From the NCBI RefSeq assembly GCF_000004825.1, contig NW_008805086.1, positions 186,001 through 250,000 on the forward strand: DNA of 64,000 nt, given 5' to 3'. Under the pieces are notes generated by a model. That model was not told the DNA's origin and did not search any database. It saw only the letters and a list, made by a program, of their open reading frames with translations. The DNA is from Heterostelium album PN500 (taxonomy: Eukaryota; Evosea; Eumycetozoa; Acytosteliales; Acytosteliaceae). Shown in pieces: positions 1 to 11,526 of the stretch. Within the stretch, counting starts at the first letter, position 1, and the number at the start of each line of letters is the position of its first letter. Made by a program: the position numbers and the translations under genes.

Positions 1-866
1 TTTCATTAACCAATTTAAACAAACTGTTCAGTTAAATATTTTAAACTGAACTTATTATTATTATTATTATTATTATTTTTACTAGTTAACTCTAATTGAA
101 CACTTACTTTAATAAAAATACATGTGATTTTTCAAGTAGTAAGCAAACTATGTTGATAGTCTAAGTTTACTACTCTTAGATACCAAACTCTATTATTTAT
201 ATATTTGATTGATTTTTGATTTTTATTTTTGAATTTAGTTATTGGTGAGGTATTAATTAATAAATTCTATTATTGTTATTATTATGAGAATAATTCTTTT
301 ATTCTCATATTTTTGTCTTTCTTTTTCTCTCTCTCTTTTTTTCTATTTTTCACTCTGTTCTCTTTACCTGGGTGTCCCTTTTTTTTAATTATATTATTGT
401 GATGATGAATTCAAATTATTGGATTGTATTATTAATTTAATAGTATATTAAAAAATGTGATTGTAATTGTTTTGCTAAAATTTGTTCTTATTGGTTGGTC
501 AGTATGTCCGTTTAGTAATTTTCAATTCATTCTCTACTCACTAAACAACAGTCGTTTTTTAATGAATTCAATTTACACATGCATTTAAATACAGGTATAC
601 TACGTTCTTCAAAACACACAAATACTACAAAAAATAAACCCCACAATCTCATTCATAATATTACCAAAAAAGTTGATAAACACATATGTAGTAAAAAAAA
701 TAAATTAAAAATATTATTAAAAAAAATAATTATAAAACTAATAAAGATTAAATTAAAACACGTTGTTTGGTTGGTGTTTTCATGCAAAGTATTGTTGTTT
801 GTTGTTTTTTTTAATTTTTATTCAAACATCCTTTAATTATTTACAATTGCGCAACAACAACAAAAC
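1..866. other. AT-rich intergenic region upstream of the BSDC1-like gene
   Basis: No convincing gene is visible. The stretch holds an ATT microsatellite near 53-77, T-rich runs around 310-390 and A-rich runs near 690-730. It probably contains the promoter of the gene starting at 867. An 85-codon open frame at 579-836 has a K/I/N composition typical of random AT-rich DNA and was not accepted. Confidence 0.6.
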
Positions 867-2325
867 ATGGATTTACACTATGATCCTTTATATCATGTGG
901 AGCCAGTGGCTGACAGTGATACAGATGATGATGGTGAACAAGATTCACAACACAGTAATAGCAACAACAACAATGAAGAATCGTCATATTTCAAACTACC
1001 TACCATTACGACAAGTAGTTTCTTTAGTTCGTTCTCATCGATTGTCGATTCTGTCAAACAGAAATCAGAGGATATAATAAACATATATAAAGAGGATCTA
1101 CAAGGATTCGGCTCTAGTTTAAATGGTGAAGCAACAGAGGTTTTACATAGAGACAACCAGGAAGCATTAGAATCTAATCAAACTACTACTACTGGTAGCA
1201 GTAATAATTCCGAACAACAACAACAACCATTACAACAATTGAAATTTTTGAAATCAAAGATTTCAAGTAGTATCACTAGTTTCATTGGTGAATATCCTGC
1301 ACCAGAGTCAACAACAACAACACCAGCAACATCTTCAGCATCAACTACTACAACAACAACAACTAGCAACACTTCATTTTCACAACCTACAGTTAATACA
1401 TCGAAAGAAAGTTCAAATTTGACAACACCTTCATCTCCAGTGATTATAAACGAACCGTAAGTGTTTATTTATATTAATAATTATGTTTGTACTAATTTAT
1501 ATATTCTATTATAGACCATCTATTTCAATACAAGAAGAATATAAGCTATATTTAAATGATCCAGACAATCGATTGGAAGAGTTCACCAATTTCAAACAAA
1601 ACTTTAGCTTGCAAGTCTATCGTGAGAGAATAGTAGAGCTGTTGACATCAAATAAAAACAAAATACAGAAACACTACAATCTTTTGGTTCCTCAACATGT
1701 TAATGAACTTAATTTTTGGTCTAGATATTTCTTTAATCTGTATGTATTATTACATTCATTAATTATTATTATTATTATTATTATTTAGTTTAATTATTAA
1801 CTTTTTTTACTTCTAATTAGCCAATTAACTAGAGATGAACCATTAAGAAAGATGAAAGCTCTATCAGAGACTCTTGACAATGAAGAAGAGGTCAATTGGG
1901 ATGATGAATCAACATCGACAACAACAACAACAGCAGCAACAACAAATACAGAGGATTTAATTGAAGTAAACACAAAGCTTGAAGAGTTGACTACAACCGA
2001 TAATAATAACGTAATTAATAATGATAGTTTAGAAAATAATATTGTAGATAACAACAGTGATATAGAAACAAAATCAGATGATAAAGATATTATAAACAAA
2101 GAGATTCTTACATCATCTGATATCGATATTGATAATAACAGTGTAAATAGTAATGAATGTATAAATAATAATAATAATAATAATAATAGTAGCAATAGTA
2201 GTTTAAAGGAGAACTCTTCTTTCCAAGAAGTTGGTAAAGTCTTAAAGAATGGTGAAACTCTGAGTGATTGGGAAGTTATAGACAAAAAGTTTTCAGATGA
2301 AGAAGAGTGGACTTCTTGGGAATAG
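867..2325 (+). CDS. bsdc1: BSD domain-containing protein, BSDC1-like
   Basis: Three exons are inferred: 867-1456, 1515-1739 and 1821-2325. Both introns have GT..AG ends and keep frame, giving 439 residues. The N-terminus has the amphipathic stretch FSSIVDSVKQKSEDI followed by a KEDLQGF segment, which resembles the start of animal BSDC1. A Thr/Ser/Gln-rich linker follows. Exon 2 and the start of exon 3 encode the BSD domain with its hallmark aromatic pair in NFWSRYFF. The tail is acidic and Asn-rich and ends in a Trp-containing acidic motif (EEEWTSWE), as in BSDC1. Family members are cytosolic or membrane-associated and poorly characterised, so the role here is unknown. The assignment rests on domain order seen in the sequence and remembered family features. 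Confidence 0.85.
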
Positions 2326-2366
2326 AATAGAATAGAATAGAAATAGAAATAGAAATAGAATAGAAA
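2322..2366. repeat. GAATA/GAAATA short tandem repeat in the 3' UTR
   Basis: Units of GAATA and GAAATA repeat about eight times, beginning at the stop codon of the BSDC1-like gene. This is a simple purine-rich microsatellite with no sign of function. Confidence 0.8.
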
Positions 2367-2521
2367 AGTATAGTTAAATTAATTAATAGTTTGTCGAAAT
2401 AAATCTATAAAATGTATAAAGAATACTTTTTTTCAAAAAAAAAAACAGTTATCGTTATTATTATTATTTATCATCAGGTGTTATTTTGAGTTTTTGTTTA
2501 TTAATGAATTTGTTCTGATCA

Positions 2522-4404
2522 TCATTGGTTACCCCACATCTTTAATGTAGAATCATCAGAGGTTGTTAGGAAATATTTAGAGTTTGTCGACCACTTGATG
2601 TCGGTGTAAACGATAGAGTCAGAGAATGTCTTTACTTGGTCAAACTCTCTCTTTCCTTTGTGGTTGTAGATGGAGATGACCGAACCGGCAATTGCGAGGT
2701 AGGTACCGCTTGGATCCCATGAGATGTTTCCGATTTGTCCGTCGGTAAAGTCGATTGTCTTTATGCTTTTTTCTGTTCTTCTGAGATCCCAGATCTTGAC
2801 GGTGTTGCTATCGCTCGATGCCATATGATAGCCGTTCTCTGAGAATGCAATCGAGTTGACAAACTGGTTGTGTTCGGCGAGCACGATCTCACATTTCTTG
2901 GAGTTTACGGTGACGATTGCGATCTTCTTGTCGTGAGTGCCCAGTCCGACGACTTGACCGTCCGGATGGTACTGCGCGCAGTGGTATCCGCCATTGTCCT
3001 CGGGTGTCACGGTTATGAGTGTCTGGCCAGTCAGGATGTTGTGCATTGCCCAAGTGGCGTCGGTCGATGCTGACACTACGTAGTCACCGAGTGGATGCAT
3101 AGTCAGACCACAGACATCGCCGGCATGCTTCTTGATGTTGTGTAGTTGCTGACCGTTGTGATTCCAGACACGAACGGTCTTGTCGACACCAGACGAGCAT
3201 ACAACTTGCTCGGTTGGGTGGAAAAGTACACGATTGACCTTCTTTTGGTGACCTTTGAATGTGGTGACAACTGCAGACTTGTCGACATCGTACAAAGTAG
3301 CCAAACCATCGTTGGAACCAGTGGCAACCAACGTTTGATTTGCATGGTAATCTAAACAACCAAGTGAACCAGCTGTATTATTAACATTTGTAGACAACAA
3401 CACTGACATTGCCTCTACTTCTTGTGCTTTTGGTAAATCTACTGGAATACTTCTCTTCTTTCTTTTTTGTGTTAATCTATAATATATATAAATAATAAAA
3501 TCAAACATATATCTATATATTAGTATAATACTTTACTTTCTATTTTATTTGAATGTATACATACTCTTGTGTTTTTTCTGTAATTCTCTTTATATCTTGT
3601 TCACTAAGATCATCTATTAACATTGCTAAAAATAAAAGAAAACCATTAATAAAGTTATATTAATTAACAATATTATATAGATTGATTCAAGTTATATTTA
3701 TACTTACAATCTTGTGAATTATTACTATCTACTTTAATCTTGGCATTGGCAAGTGCACTGGTAGTATTAGGAATGGTAAAAGTTTTTGTTTGGTTAGTAG
3801 TTGATTCATTAAAATAAAAAAAAGATTGTAGAGAAAAGACATGTTAGTAAAGATGTAATTGTTTTGTTTTGTTTTTAGTTTAATAATAATAATAATAATA
3901 CAAACTTTCTAGCTTGATCTCTCTCTTTGATGAGACGAGCGATGACACGACACGATGCATCGTATTGATAGAGAGAGTGTGCCAATTCCTGACGAACCTG
4001 TTCAAACTGTTGTTTGAGTGTGAATGTTTCGAGCATGAGAGCGTCCCATTCGTTTTGGAACATCTGTAACATCGATGGAATGCTAGTGGCATTGCTGGTA
4101 CGTGGCTTTGCACCACCGACACCACCGCCACTCATCGATTGTTTGCTAATAACGACGATATCGGTGATTGACAATGGTTCACCTGTAGTTGGTTCTCTAC
4201 CATTGGTATCTATATACTTTTCGATCAATCGTTTCTCATATACATTTCCTGTCTTTATCGATACCACTGGTTCTTGTGGTACATCTCCAGATACTATAAT
4301 ATTATATTAAAAAAAACAAAAACAAAACAACACAATTTTTTAGTTAGTTATATATTATTATTATTAATATGAAGATAAAAAAATTACATACTTGAACAAA
4401 TCAT
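2522..4404 (-). CDS. prp19: Prp19, pre-mRNA-processing factor 19 (U-box/WD40 E3 ligase)
   Basis: Five exons on the minus strand: 4404-4392, 4293-3906, 3757-3708, 3625-3565 and 3476-2522. All junctions keep frame and give 488 residues, close to the usual size of about 500. The N-terminal U-box (first ~60 residues) begins MICSISGDVPQEPV and includes the YEKRLIEKYI helix. Next come the conserved central helices (KERDQARNALANAK) and then WD40 repeats to the end, with blades ending in VRVWN, VKIWDLR and LKMWG. Prp19 is the core ubiquitin ligase of the NineTeen complex that stabilises U5 and U6 in the activated spliceosome. Exon 1 is only 13 nt. Exon 3 was placed from the single usable AG and the family match. 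It converges on the BSDC1-like gene with about 200 bp between stops. Confidence 0.95.
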
Positions 4405-4884
4405 TGTATTATAGATATATATATATTTTAAATCTAAAACAAACTATAGTTAATGATAATACAAAGATGGTTGCTATTGGTTCCCACAATGAGAGTGAAC
4501 TTAGTTGGTGTCAAAAGAATCGTTAAAACCTAATGATTTGAAAATTTCAAAATTTTGAATTTTGTTTTTGTTTGTTGAAATTAAAACAAGAAAGTGAACA
4601 ATGAATAGTTAGATACAGTATTTTGTAGAAGAAAATAAAAATAAAAAAGTATAATTAATAAGCAGGTGTTCTTTAATCTTCTTATTCTAATAAATTTTTG
4701 GTAAATTGGAATTAGATACACATTAATATTTCAAAATTGGAAGAGGTAATATAGGATTGTTTTTTTTCTAAAGATAATGTTGGTCAATTAAATAAATATA
4801 TTTTATTTTTATTAATGAATTGAAAATATAATTTAAATAAGAGTGATTGAAAAGAAATTTTATTAATATTACAATAGGTGGAAC
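4405..4884. other. Intergenic region between prp19 and the cofilin-like gene
   Basis: Both neighbours are on the minus strand, so this should hold the prp19 promoter and the 3' UTR of the cofilin-like gene. It is AT-rich with no open frame and no recognised RNA gene. Confidence 0.5.
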
Positions 4885-5286
4885 TTATTGATTGAGATAA
4901 TAGGTGATGCAACTTGGGGTGATTTCATTCTGGTCGACGGCTTGGATCAACATTGGAATTCCAACGTCTTGAGAGAATGGAGCTCTTGCATTACTGTAGA
5001 GTTCGATCTCCTCAGCTGAGATGGCATGTGGGTACCAGAATATGAAGATTGGCTTGCTGGTGGCAACGTTTTCTTTGTTTGTGTATTGGAAGTCAACTAC
5101 CAAGAATCTTCCGTGGTCGTCAACCAAGTTTGAGATGACATCATCGTATTGTGTTCCCTCTGGGAATGTACGGTCAACAACAAGTTCTCTGGTTGCTGCA
5201 TCAGCTCTGAAAATAACGGCTCTATTTACTTTTTGTTTAAGAACATCAACAGCAGCCTTACATTCTGGATTAATTACAACTGACAT
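4885..5286 (-). CDS. ADF/cofilin-family actin-binding protein
   Basis: A single exon encodes 133 residues, the usual length for a one-domain ADF/cofilin. The start MSVVINPECKAAVD matches the family N-terminus in position. The core shows the expected strands: AVIFRADAATRELVVD, GRFLVVDFQYT and KPIFIFWYPH. The last corresponds to the family strand before the long actin-binding helix. The helix region (AEEIELYSNARAPFSQ) differs from canonical cofilins, which have a basic KMxYASSK-type motif there, so actin severing may be altered. The fold assignment is fairly firm, but equivalence to Dictyostelium cofilin-1 is not claimed. The ATG is chosen because it begins the domain and has an A-rich leader. 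Confidence 0.75.
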   Translation of the reverse strand: MSVVINPECKAAVDVLKQKVNRAVIFRADAATRELVVDRTFPEGTQYDDVISNLVDDHGRFLVVDFQYTNKENVATSKPIFIFWYPHAISAEEIELYSNARAPFSQDVGIPMLIQAVDQNEITPSCITYYLNQ

Positions 5287-6317
5287 TATTACTATTTATT
5301 TGTTAACTTTAAATATTATATACAAATAATAAAGATATTATTTTTTTCAAAATTATGAAATGTCAAGATTTTATAAGGATGTTCAACCACCACGATGGTT
5401 TCAAGCAAAAATCAACTATTTGCATATTTTAAACATTTTTTATTTATTTTTATTATTATTTAATAAAATATCATGATCATTTGTTTTGCACTACTTTTTG
5501 TGAATGTGGTATGTGATGATATCATGGTTTTCTATTTGCGCGAATTTAGATTTTAAAAATATCAAGATAAATCTTTAGATTTTTGTTTTTTATTAAATTT
5601 TTAAGTAACAGGGTATTTTTGATGTAAAGAAATATCAATCTAGTTTGGACGAAAATCAACTAATCTATTTTTTGTAAATCCAAACAATGCTTCATTCATT
5701 TTTTTTTTTAAAAAAAAAAATCATAGTTTAATAATGTTTTAAATTTGAAGTTGGTTGTTATAAATGTTATTTATAATTATGCTGAAAAGGTATCTTTACA
5801 TGTACATTTTTGTGTGTATATAAAATAATGTTCATTAAAAAAAAAATAGTGATAAAAGGGAAAAAAAAAAAACAGTTTTGCAAAAATATAAAATAAAAAA
5901 AATTGAGAATTTTAATTTTGTAGCAAAGTTGCAAAACACAGCAATCAATCTTTCAATCAATTAATTAACATTTTTATTTATTTTGATCAAAATTATTTTT
6001 TTTAAAAAAGATAGTTTTAATAATTGTAATCTATAGATTCTACAATCAATTCCTATATTATAATAGAGACAACAAACAACATTTATAAATAATATCAAAA
6101 AAAATAACCAATAACTACTTAGATATAATAGTTTGATAGTTAGATAGATCCATCATTTTTAGAGATAAATAAAAAAGATATATATTCAAATCTAATAATA
6201 ATAATCAACAACAAAAAATAAAAAAAAGTATTCTGTTGTTTTTTTTTTTTGTTAAATTAAAAAATTAATTTATTGGTTGGTTGGTAGGACAATTTAAGAA
6301 AAAAACAACGACAGTTA
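5287..6317. other. Divergent promoter region
   Basis: This 1 kb region separates the cofilin-like gene (-) from the ankyrin-RING gene (+), so both promoters should lie here. It is extremely AT-rich, with a poly-T/poly-A palindrome near 5699-5720 and several A-runs around 5838-5895. No coding potential or RNA gene is recognised. Confidence 0.5.
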
Positions 6318-7469
6318 ATGGGAGCATCGGAGAGTAAATCAAAAGAGAGGGCATTCGATGCCCTACGCTCAAAAGACTCAACCTTTAGAAAAGCATTGCG
6401 AAAATTGAAAAAGATCAATATCAATGAGGTGAAAGATGCCAACGGGTGCACTCTGCTGAACCGTGCCGTAGCGATCGGTCGCAAACCACTGGTCGCTCAG
6501 CTGCTCCAGATCGGCGCCAATCCAAACATTGCCAACAACATCGGTGTCACTCCGATACTGAACGCAGTGCTCAACAACGACGAGGAGATGGTTTCGCTGT
6601 TGTTACGCAACGGCGCCAATCCCAATGTCGTGTCGGACGCCGGCGTCACTCCGCTTGGTGTCGCCGTCAAGTCGGGCGACGAAAAGTTTGTGGAACTGAT
6701 GTTTGCCGATTACACGCAGATCGGTGTCGACGTCAACTTTTGCGATCACAAGAGTTCAAAGATGACTGCGCTGATGTGGGCAGCTAGCGAGGGAGACGAC
6801 ATTCTCACGCGATTCCTACTGAATGTGGGCGCCGACGTCAATCGTCGTGATACATCGGGTCGCACAGCCATCTTCATGGCCAAAGCAAACGGACATCTCT
6901 CCACGGTGAACATGTTAAACGACCACTTTTGTAAGGTGAATAAAGTCGCCAAGATAGTCAGTTCAGTCTCGAATACCTGTGTTAGTTTACACCAACATCA
7001 TAGTAATAATAACAATAACAATAACAATAATAATAACAACATAGCACTTCAACATCAACAATTAAATACCAATATTATAACAACTGCAGCATCTGTAGCA
7101 ACAACAACAATTATAACAAATAGTAATAATAATAATAATAATAACAATAGTAGTAGTATAGTCAACAATATTAACAATAATAATCAAACAAATAATACAA
7201 CAGCAACCAATCCAATTCATAATAATAACAATACTAGTAATGTAAATAATCATACGGGAACCGATAGTTTGGCATCTTCATGGTCAAGTTTAGATTCAGG
7301 TTCTGTATTCAATCCTTCACAGCCATCTATTATTGTTACCAACAACACCACCAGTATTGATAATTCACAGGATTCCAACATTAATAATAACAGTAGTATT
7401 AATGGACTCTCAACTTTAAATAGTAATGGTAATGGTGGTGGTGGTGGTAGTAGTACAATCAATAGTGGT

Positions 7470-7518
<49 letters not shown>

Positions 7519-7904
7519 TCAACAATAGCAGTGATATTATAATCAATAGCAGTAGTAATAGTATACCACACAATGTATCAAATAATAATTTATTAAATAT
7601 AATCACAACAACAACTACAACCACAACTACAACGACAAACAACAACAACAATATTAATAATAATCATAATAAATTTAATAGTACAATTCAACATAAAAGA
7701 GAACATAGTAATCTACACAGCACGATTTCAAGCAGTTCGAGAGGAGACGATAAATATTGTAAGGTTTGTTGGGAGAGACCTGCCGATTCTGTTTTACTCT
7801 GGTGCGGTCACTATGCAATTTGTATCTATTGTTCACAGTTCCTTCAAGTTTGCCCAATGTGTGTTCAACCCATTGAAAGAGTTCAGAGAGTTTTTATTTC
7901 TTAA
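6318..7904 (+). CDS. Ankyrin-repeat RING-finger protein, probable E3 ubiquitin ligase
   Basis: One uninterrupted 528-residue frame. The N-terminus MGASESKSK fits the N-myristoylation consensus, with Gly2 and small or basic residues after it. Residues ~35-205 form about five ankyrin repeats, with motifs such as GCTLLNRAVAIGRKPLVAQLL and GVTPLGVAVKSGDEKFVELM. A long linker of poly-Asn, poly-Thr and poly-Gly follows. The last ~55 residues are a C3HC4 RING: CKVC, then CGHYAICIYC, then CPMC. This is the compact type found at the C-terminus of XIAP-, MULAN- and neuralized-like ligases. The ankyrin-coding segment is clearly more GC-rich than its surroundings. The inference is a membrane-tethered E3 ligase that recruits substrate through the ankyrin repeats; the substrate is unknown. 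Confidence 0.85.
7470..7517 (+). repeat. (AAC)n microsatellite coding for poly-Asn
   Basis: About sixteen AAC triplets in frame encode the longest Asn run in the linker of the ankyrin-RING protein. Such tracts are length-polymorphic in dictyostelids. Confidence 0.9.
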
Positions 7905-8557
7905 CATACATTCAATCATATAATTTTTTTTATATATTTGAAAAACCTTTTTTTGTATATATTTATATATTTAGGAAAAATAGTAATAATAGATATTTAG
8001 ATTTCTTTTTCTTTTTTTTTCTTTTTTCTTTTTTTTTCTAGTAGTCAATAATTATATCACAATAATAGTTAACTATCTATCTAGCACAAAGTCATAAGAT
8101 TGAACATCACACCACACAAAATTGTATAATAAATTAAAGTTGAAAAACCACACATTTCCTTTGATTTTTTTTTTTCTTCAAGTTATTTTAACTGAAAGTT
8201 TGCGTTATGATTTGAAGTTTCGGTAATGATATCAAGTTAACTATATAAATAACCACTTTATATTTGTATATAGAACTTTGATTTTCTACCAACCCCTTTA
8301 CCATATAACTTCCAAATAAGGAAAATTCTTTACTCGGTTACTATCATCATATATCATTCGATTAATTATTTTAATTGTTTTGTGTTTTTTTCTATTTTTT
8401 TAAACTAACCCTAATCACATATAACATACACATATAAATACTTATTGTTCAATAAATCCCAAAATGAAGAAAACAAAATCAACTTTAGAGAAATATATAG
8501 ATATATAGGATAGTTATTTTTTTATTTAATTTTAATTAGAAATCAATAAATATAAAA
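7905..8557. other. Intergenic region, no gene seen
   Basis: AT-rich, with T/C runs near 8000-8035. It should hold the 3' UTR of the ankyrin-RING gene and the promoter of the first alpha/beta hydrolase. No open frame or RNA gene is recognised. Confidence 0.5.
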
Positions 8558-9619
8558 ATGTCGAATATTATTAATCATCAGGATTTAGATAGTGAAACGC
8601 TGGCTCGCTATAAATCACTGGTAAAGACAAAGAGAGAGAAGTTTTTTGCAGCAATCAAGATAAGAGCAATAGGTTTCTATACATTCATATTTGTAGCATA
8701 CAGGGTAATAAAATCGTTTTACTTTTATTTGATTGGAAGTACCTTGAGCTCTTCACCATGTACCATTCATAAGGATATCCGTTATTCTAACAACAATCCA
8801 AGAAATATTTTGGATATATACCAGCCTTACGAAATGAGAGATGGTGGTAGTCCTGTTGTGGTATTCATTCATGGTGGTTCCTGGATGCATGGTTTCAAAA
8901 CACAGCATATTAAACTTGGAAAACTGTTGGCTGCCAACGGAGTCACTGCGGTCTTGGCTAACTATACATTGTTTCCAAATTGTGATGGCGATCAACAAGT
9001 GGAAGAGATTGGACAAATCATGAGATATGTAGCTGACCATATTGAGAGCTACGGTGGTGATCTCTGCAATATTACATTGATGGGACATAGTGCCGGTGGC
9101 CATTTAATAACACAATATCTCTTGACAACTCACAACACTCCAGATAATTCAGAGAGAATCAATATCAAGAATTGTATTCCAATGTCAGCGCCACTCGATA
9201 TGAAAGAACAATTCATTTTCCAAACTCAAGTTGGAAATGAAGATACTTGTATGATAGTTCCATACTGTGGTGGTGTTAAAGGATTAGAGAGCAGATCACC
9301 TTTATATTGGATTTCATTGGCAAAAGATAAATCAGTAGAGCTACCATCAATGTATTTAGTATATGGAAACCAAGATTATATCGTTCCACCAATTGTAAAC
9401 TCTCGATTTTTACATCAATTAGAAAAGAAATGTCAAGAACATGTTCATCTTCAAGCATTGGAATACGATGATGTTGCACATGTCGACCTAATTACAGACA
9501 TAGAAGATCAAGAAAATAATGTTTGTAATTCCGAACCATTCAACGAGCATCGTGGAGCTATCACTAAAAGACATAAGAAATTCATGTTGGGTGATATCTT
9601 GAGAATTATCTTAAATTAA
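8558..9619 (+). CDS. Alpha/beta hydrolase 1, isoprenylcysteine methylesterase-like
   Basis: A single-exon frame of 353 residues. A hydrophobic segment at residues ~30-55 (FYTFIFVAYRVIKSFYFYLIG) suggests a membrane anchor. The oxyanion-hole motif HGGSW begins at residue ~105. The nucleophile elbow GHSAGG places the catalytic Ser at ~178, with the acid Asp at ~273 (GNQDY) and His at ~308 (DVAHVD). The HGG and GxSxGG combination is that of the hormone-sensitive-lipase/carboxylesterase group and resembles plant isoprenylcysteine methylesterases (ICME). The substrate is not known. It is the first of three related genes here, and its 3' third is nearly identical to that of hydrolase 2. Confidence 0.85.
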   Translation: MSNIINHQDLDSETLARYKSLVKTKREKFFAAIKIRAIGFYTFIFVAYRVIKSFYFYLIGSTLSSSPCTIHKDIRYSNNNPRNILDIYQPYEMRDGGSPVVVFIHGGSWMHGFKTQHIKLGKLLAANGVTAVLANYTLFPNCDGDQQVEEIGQIMRYVADHIESYGGDLCNITLMGHSAGGHLITQYLLTTHNTPDNSERINIKNCIPMSAPLDMKEQFIFQTQVGNEDTCMIVPYCGGVKGLESRSPLYWISLAKDKSVELPSMYLVYGNQDYIVPPIVNSRFLHQLEKKCQEHVHLQALEYDDVAHVDLITDIEDQENNVCNSEPFNEHRGAITKRHKKFMLGDILRIILN

Positions 9620-9648
9620 CAATTTCCACTAATCAATTTTGTATTTTG
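9064..9648 (+). repeat. Copy 1 of the near-identical 3' part of hydrolases 1 and 2
   Basis: This segment matches 10758-11345 on the same strand, at an offset of 1,694 bp that becomes 1,697 bp after one codon-sized indel. The match is strongest over the last ~250 bases and continues a little past both stop codons (TTCCACTAATCAATTTTGTA). Confidence 0.8.
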
Positions 9649-10251
9649 TAAATATGTATATAAAATTCATAAGAATAGTATTTTTCTACAATAAATAAAA
9701 CAATAATAATAAATGTAAAATCAATTTATAACTGGTGAAAAAGATGAATTTATCCTTTTTTTTCATTATTATCCAATTGTTTTTCTATATCCCCTTTAAT
9801 ATATATGAGCTCTTAATTTTGCAACTTTTTTTCCATTTTTTACAATGGAATCATAATAATAATAGGTATATCTATATAATATTAGAGTCGTATAATGGTT
9901 AAAAATTTTAAATTAAAATCTTAAGTTTAAAATAACTATTAATTTCTAATTTTAAGAAATTTTTTATTTTATTTTAAATTTCTCTGTTATACTATTTTCT
10001 AAGTTTCTTTACAAACCTTCCAAAGAAGGTAATATTCTTTAAAGAAATATTTAATTGGATTACTTTAATTTTTTATATATCTGGTTTTTTTTTTGTTTTA
10101 AATTTGATTTTTTAAAATAAAAAACTTTCAAAAAATCAACACCAATCCATAAAAGAAGAAAATATATTATCACTCATAGGATTTGAATAAATTTTTTAAT
10201 CAAATATTTTTTATTTTTATTTATTATCACATTCTTAATTCAAAAAAAACA
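9620..10251. other. Intergenic region between hydrolases 1 and 2
   Basis: AT-rich spacer between the tandem paralogues. It contains a small inverted repeat, TTCCATT at 9831-9837 and AATGGAA at 9844-9850. No gene is recognised. Confidence 0.5.
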
Positions 10252-11316
10252 ATGTCAATGATTGAAGATTATCAAGATTTAGATAGTGAACTGTTGACTC
10301 GCTATAAATCATTGGTTAAAACAAAGAGAGAAAAGATCTTCATTGCAATCAAAGCAAAATTTATATTTTACATCTCTGTACTTTATTTATTATTCAGAAT
10401 ATCAAAAACTTTTTATTTTTATTTTATTGGATGTAAATTAAGTTCATCGCCGTGTACCATTCACAGGGATGTCAGGTATTCGAAAGAGCGTCCAAGAAAT
10501 ATTATGGATATATATCAACCTTTGAAAACTAAGAGCGGTGGAAATCCTGTAGTTGTATTCATTCATGGTGGTTCTTGGATGTACGGGGTCAAAACACTTC
10601 ACATTAAACTTGGAAGATCATTGGCATCTCAAGGAATAACTACGGTTTTGGCGAACTACTCTTTGTACCCAAACTTTAGTGGTGATCAACAAGTGGAAGA
10701 GATAGGTCAAATCTTGGAGTATGTCTCCAATCATATTGAGAGCTATGGTGGTGATACCAGAAATATTACATTGATGGGACACAGTGCAGGTGGTCATTTA
10801 ATAACACAATATCTCTTGACGATTTACAACAAAAACACCAACATTAGAGAGAGAATCAATATCAAGAATTGTATTCCAATGTCAGCACCACTTGATATGA
10901 GAGAACAATTCATTTTCCAAACACAGCTTGGTAAAGAACATACCAGTATGATAGTTCCATATTGTGGTGGTGTTAAAGGATTAAATTATAAATCACCTTT
11001 ATATTGGATTTCATTGGAAAAAGATAAATCATTAGAACTACCATCAATATACCTAATTTATGGAGACCAAGATAACTTGGTTCCACCAATTGTAAACTCT
11101 CGATTTTTACATCAATTAGAAAAGAAATGTAAAGAACACATTCATCTACAAGCATTGGAATACGATGATGTTGCACATGTCGACCTAATTACAGACATTG
11201 AAGATCAAGAAAATAATGTTTGTAATTCCGAACCATTCAACGAGCATCGTGGAGCTATCACGAGAAGACACAAGAAATTCATGTTGGGTGATATCTTGAG
11301 AATTATCTTAAATTAA
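10252..11316 (+). CDS. Alpha/beta hydrolase 2, tandem paralogue of hydrolase 1
   Basis: Single exon, 354 residues. The ATG at 10252 is chosen because MSMIEDYQDLDSELLTRYK aligns with the start of hydrolase 1; an in-frame ATG at 10183 would add an unrelated hydrophobic AT-rich extension. The same features are present: a membrane-anchor-like segment (ISVLYLLFRISKTFYFYFIG), HGGSW, GHSAGG, an Asp in GDQDN and His in DVAHVD, so it should be active. Relative to copy 1 the N-terminal half has diverged while the C-terminal part is almost unchanged. This points to tandem duplication with later homogenisation of the 3' end. Substrate unknown. Confidence 0.85.
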   Translation: MSMIEDYQDLDSELLTRYKSLVKTKREKIFIAIKAKFIFYISVLYLLFRISKTFYFYFIGCKLSSSPCTIHRDVRYSKERPRNIMDIYQPLKTKSGGNPVVVFIHGGSWMYGVKTLHIKLGRSLASQGITTVLANYSLYPNFSGDQQVEEIGQILEYVSNHIESYGGDTRNITLMGHSAGGHLITQYLLTIYNKNTNIRERINIKNCIPMSAPLDMREQFIFQTQLGKEHTSMIVPYCGGVKGLNYKSPLYWISLEKDKSLELPSIYLIYGDQDNLVPPIVNSRFLHQLEKKCKEHIHLQALEYDDVAHVDLITDIEDQENNVCNSEPFNEHRGAITRRHKKFMLGDILRIILN

Positions 11317-11345
11317 CAAATTCCACTAATCAATTTTGTAAATTT
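10758..11345 (+). repeat. Copy 2 of the near-identical 3' part of hydrolases 1 and 2
   Basis: Partner of 9064-9648. Similarity fades upstream in the coding region and stops shortly after the stop codon. Confidence 0.8.
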
Positions 11346-11526
11346 ACTATTTTTTTTTTTCAGAGAGTTGGCGCCTTTTTCAAATTTTGTTCAAGTTAAT
11401 ATAATTGGAATTAAATAAAAGGATAGCAATTTTATAGTATTTTAGGAATACATTGTTTATTTTATTATTATGATTACAATTTTATTTGAACAAATTAGAT
11501 TATTTTTTTTTCTTTACTTGTTCAAT

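Noticed and set aside
579-836. 85-codon open frame upstream of the BSDC1-like gene
   Set aside because: Its composition is almost only K, I, N, L and F as expected from random AT-rich DNA, and it has no homologous motif.
7250-7651. 133-codon minus-strand Leu/Val-rich frame
   Set aside because: Antisense of the poly-Asn/Thr linker in the ankyrin-RING gene.
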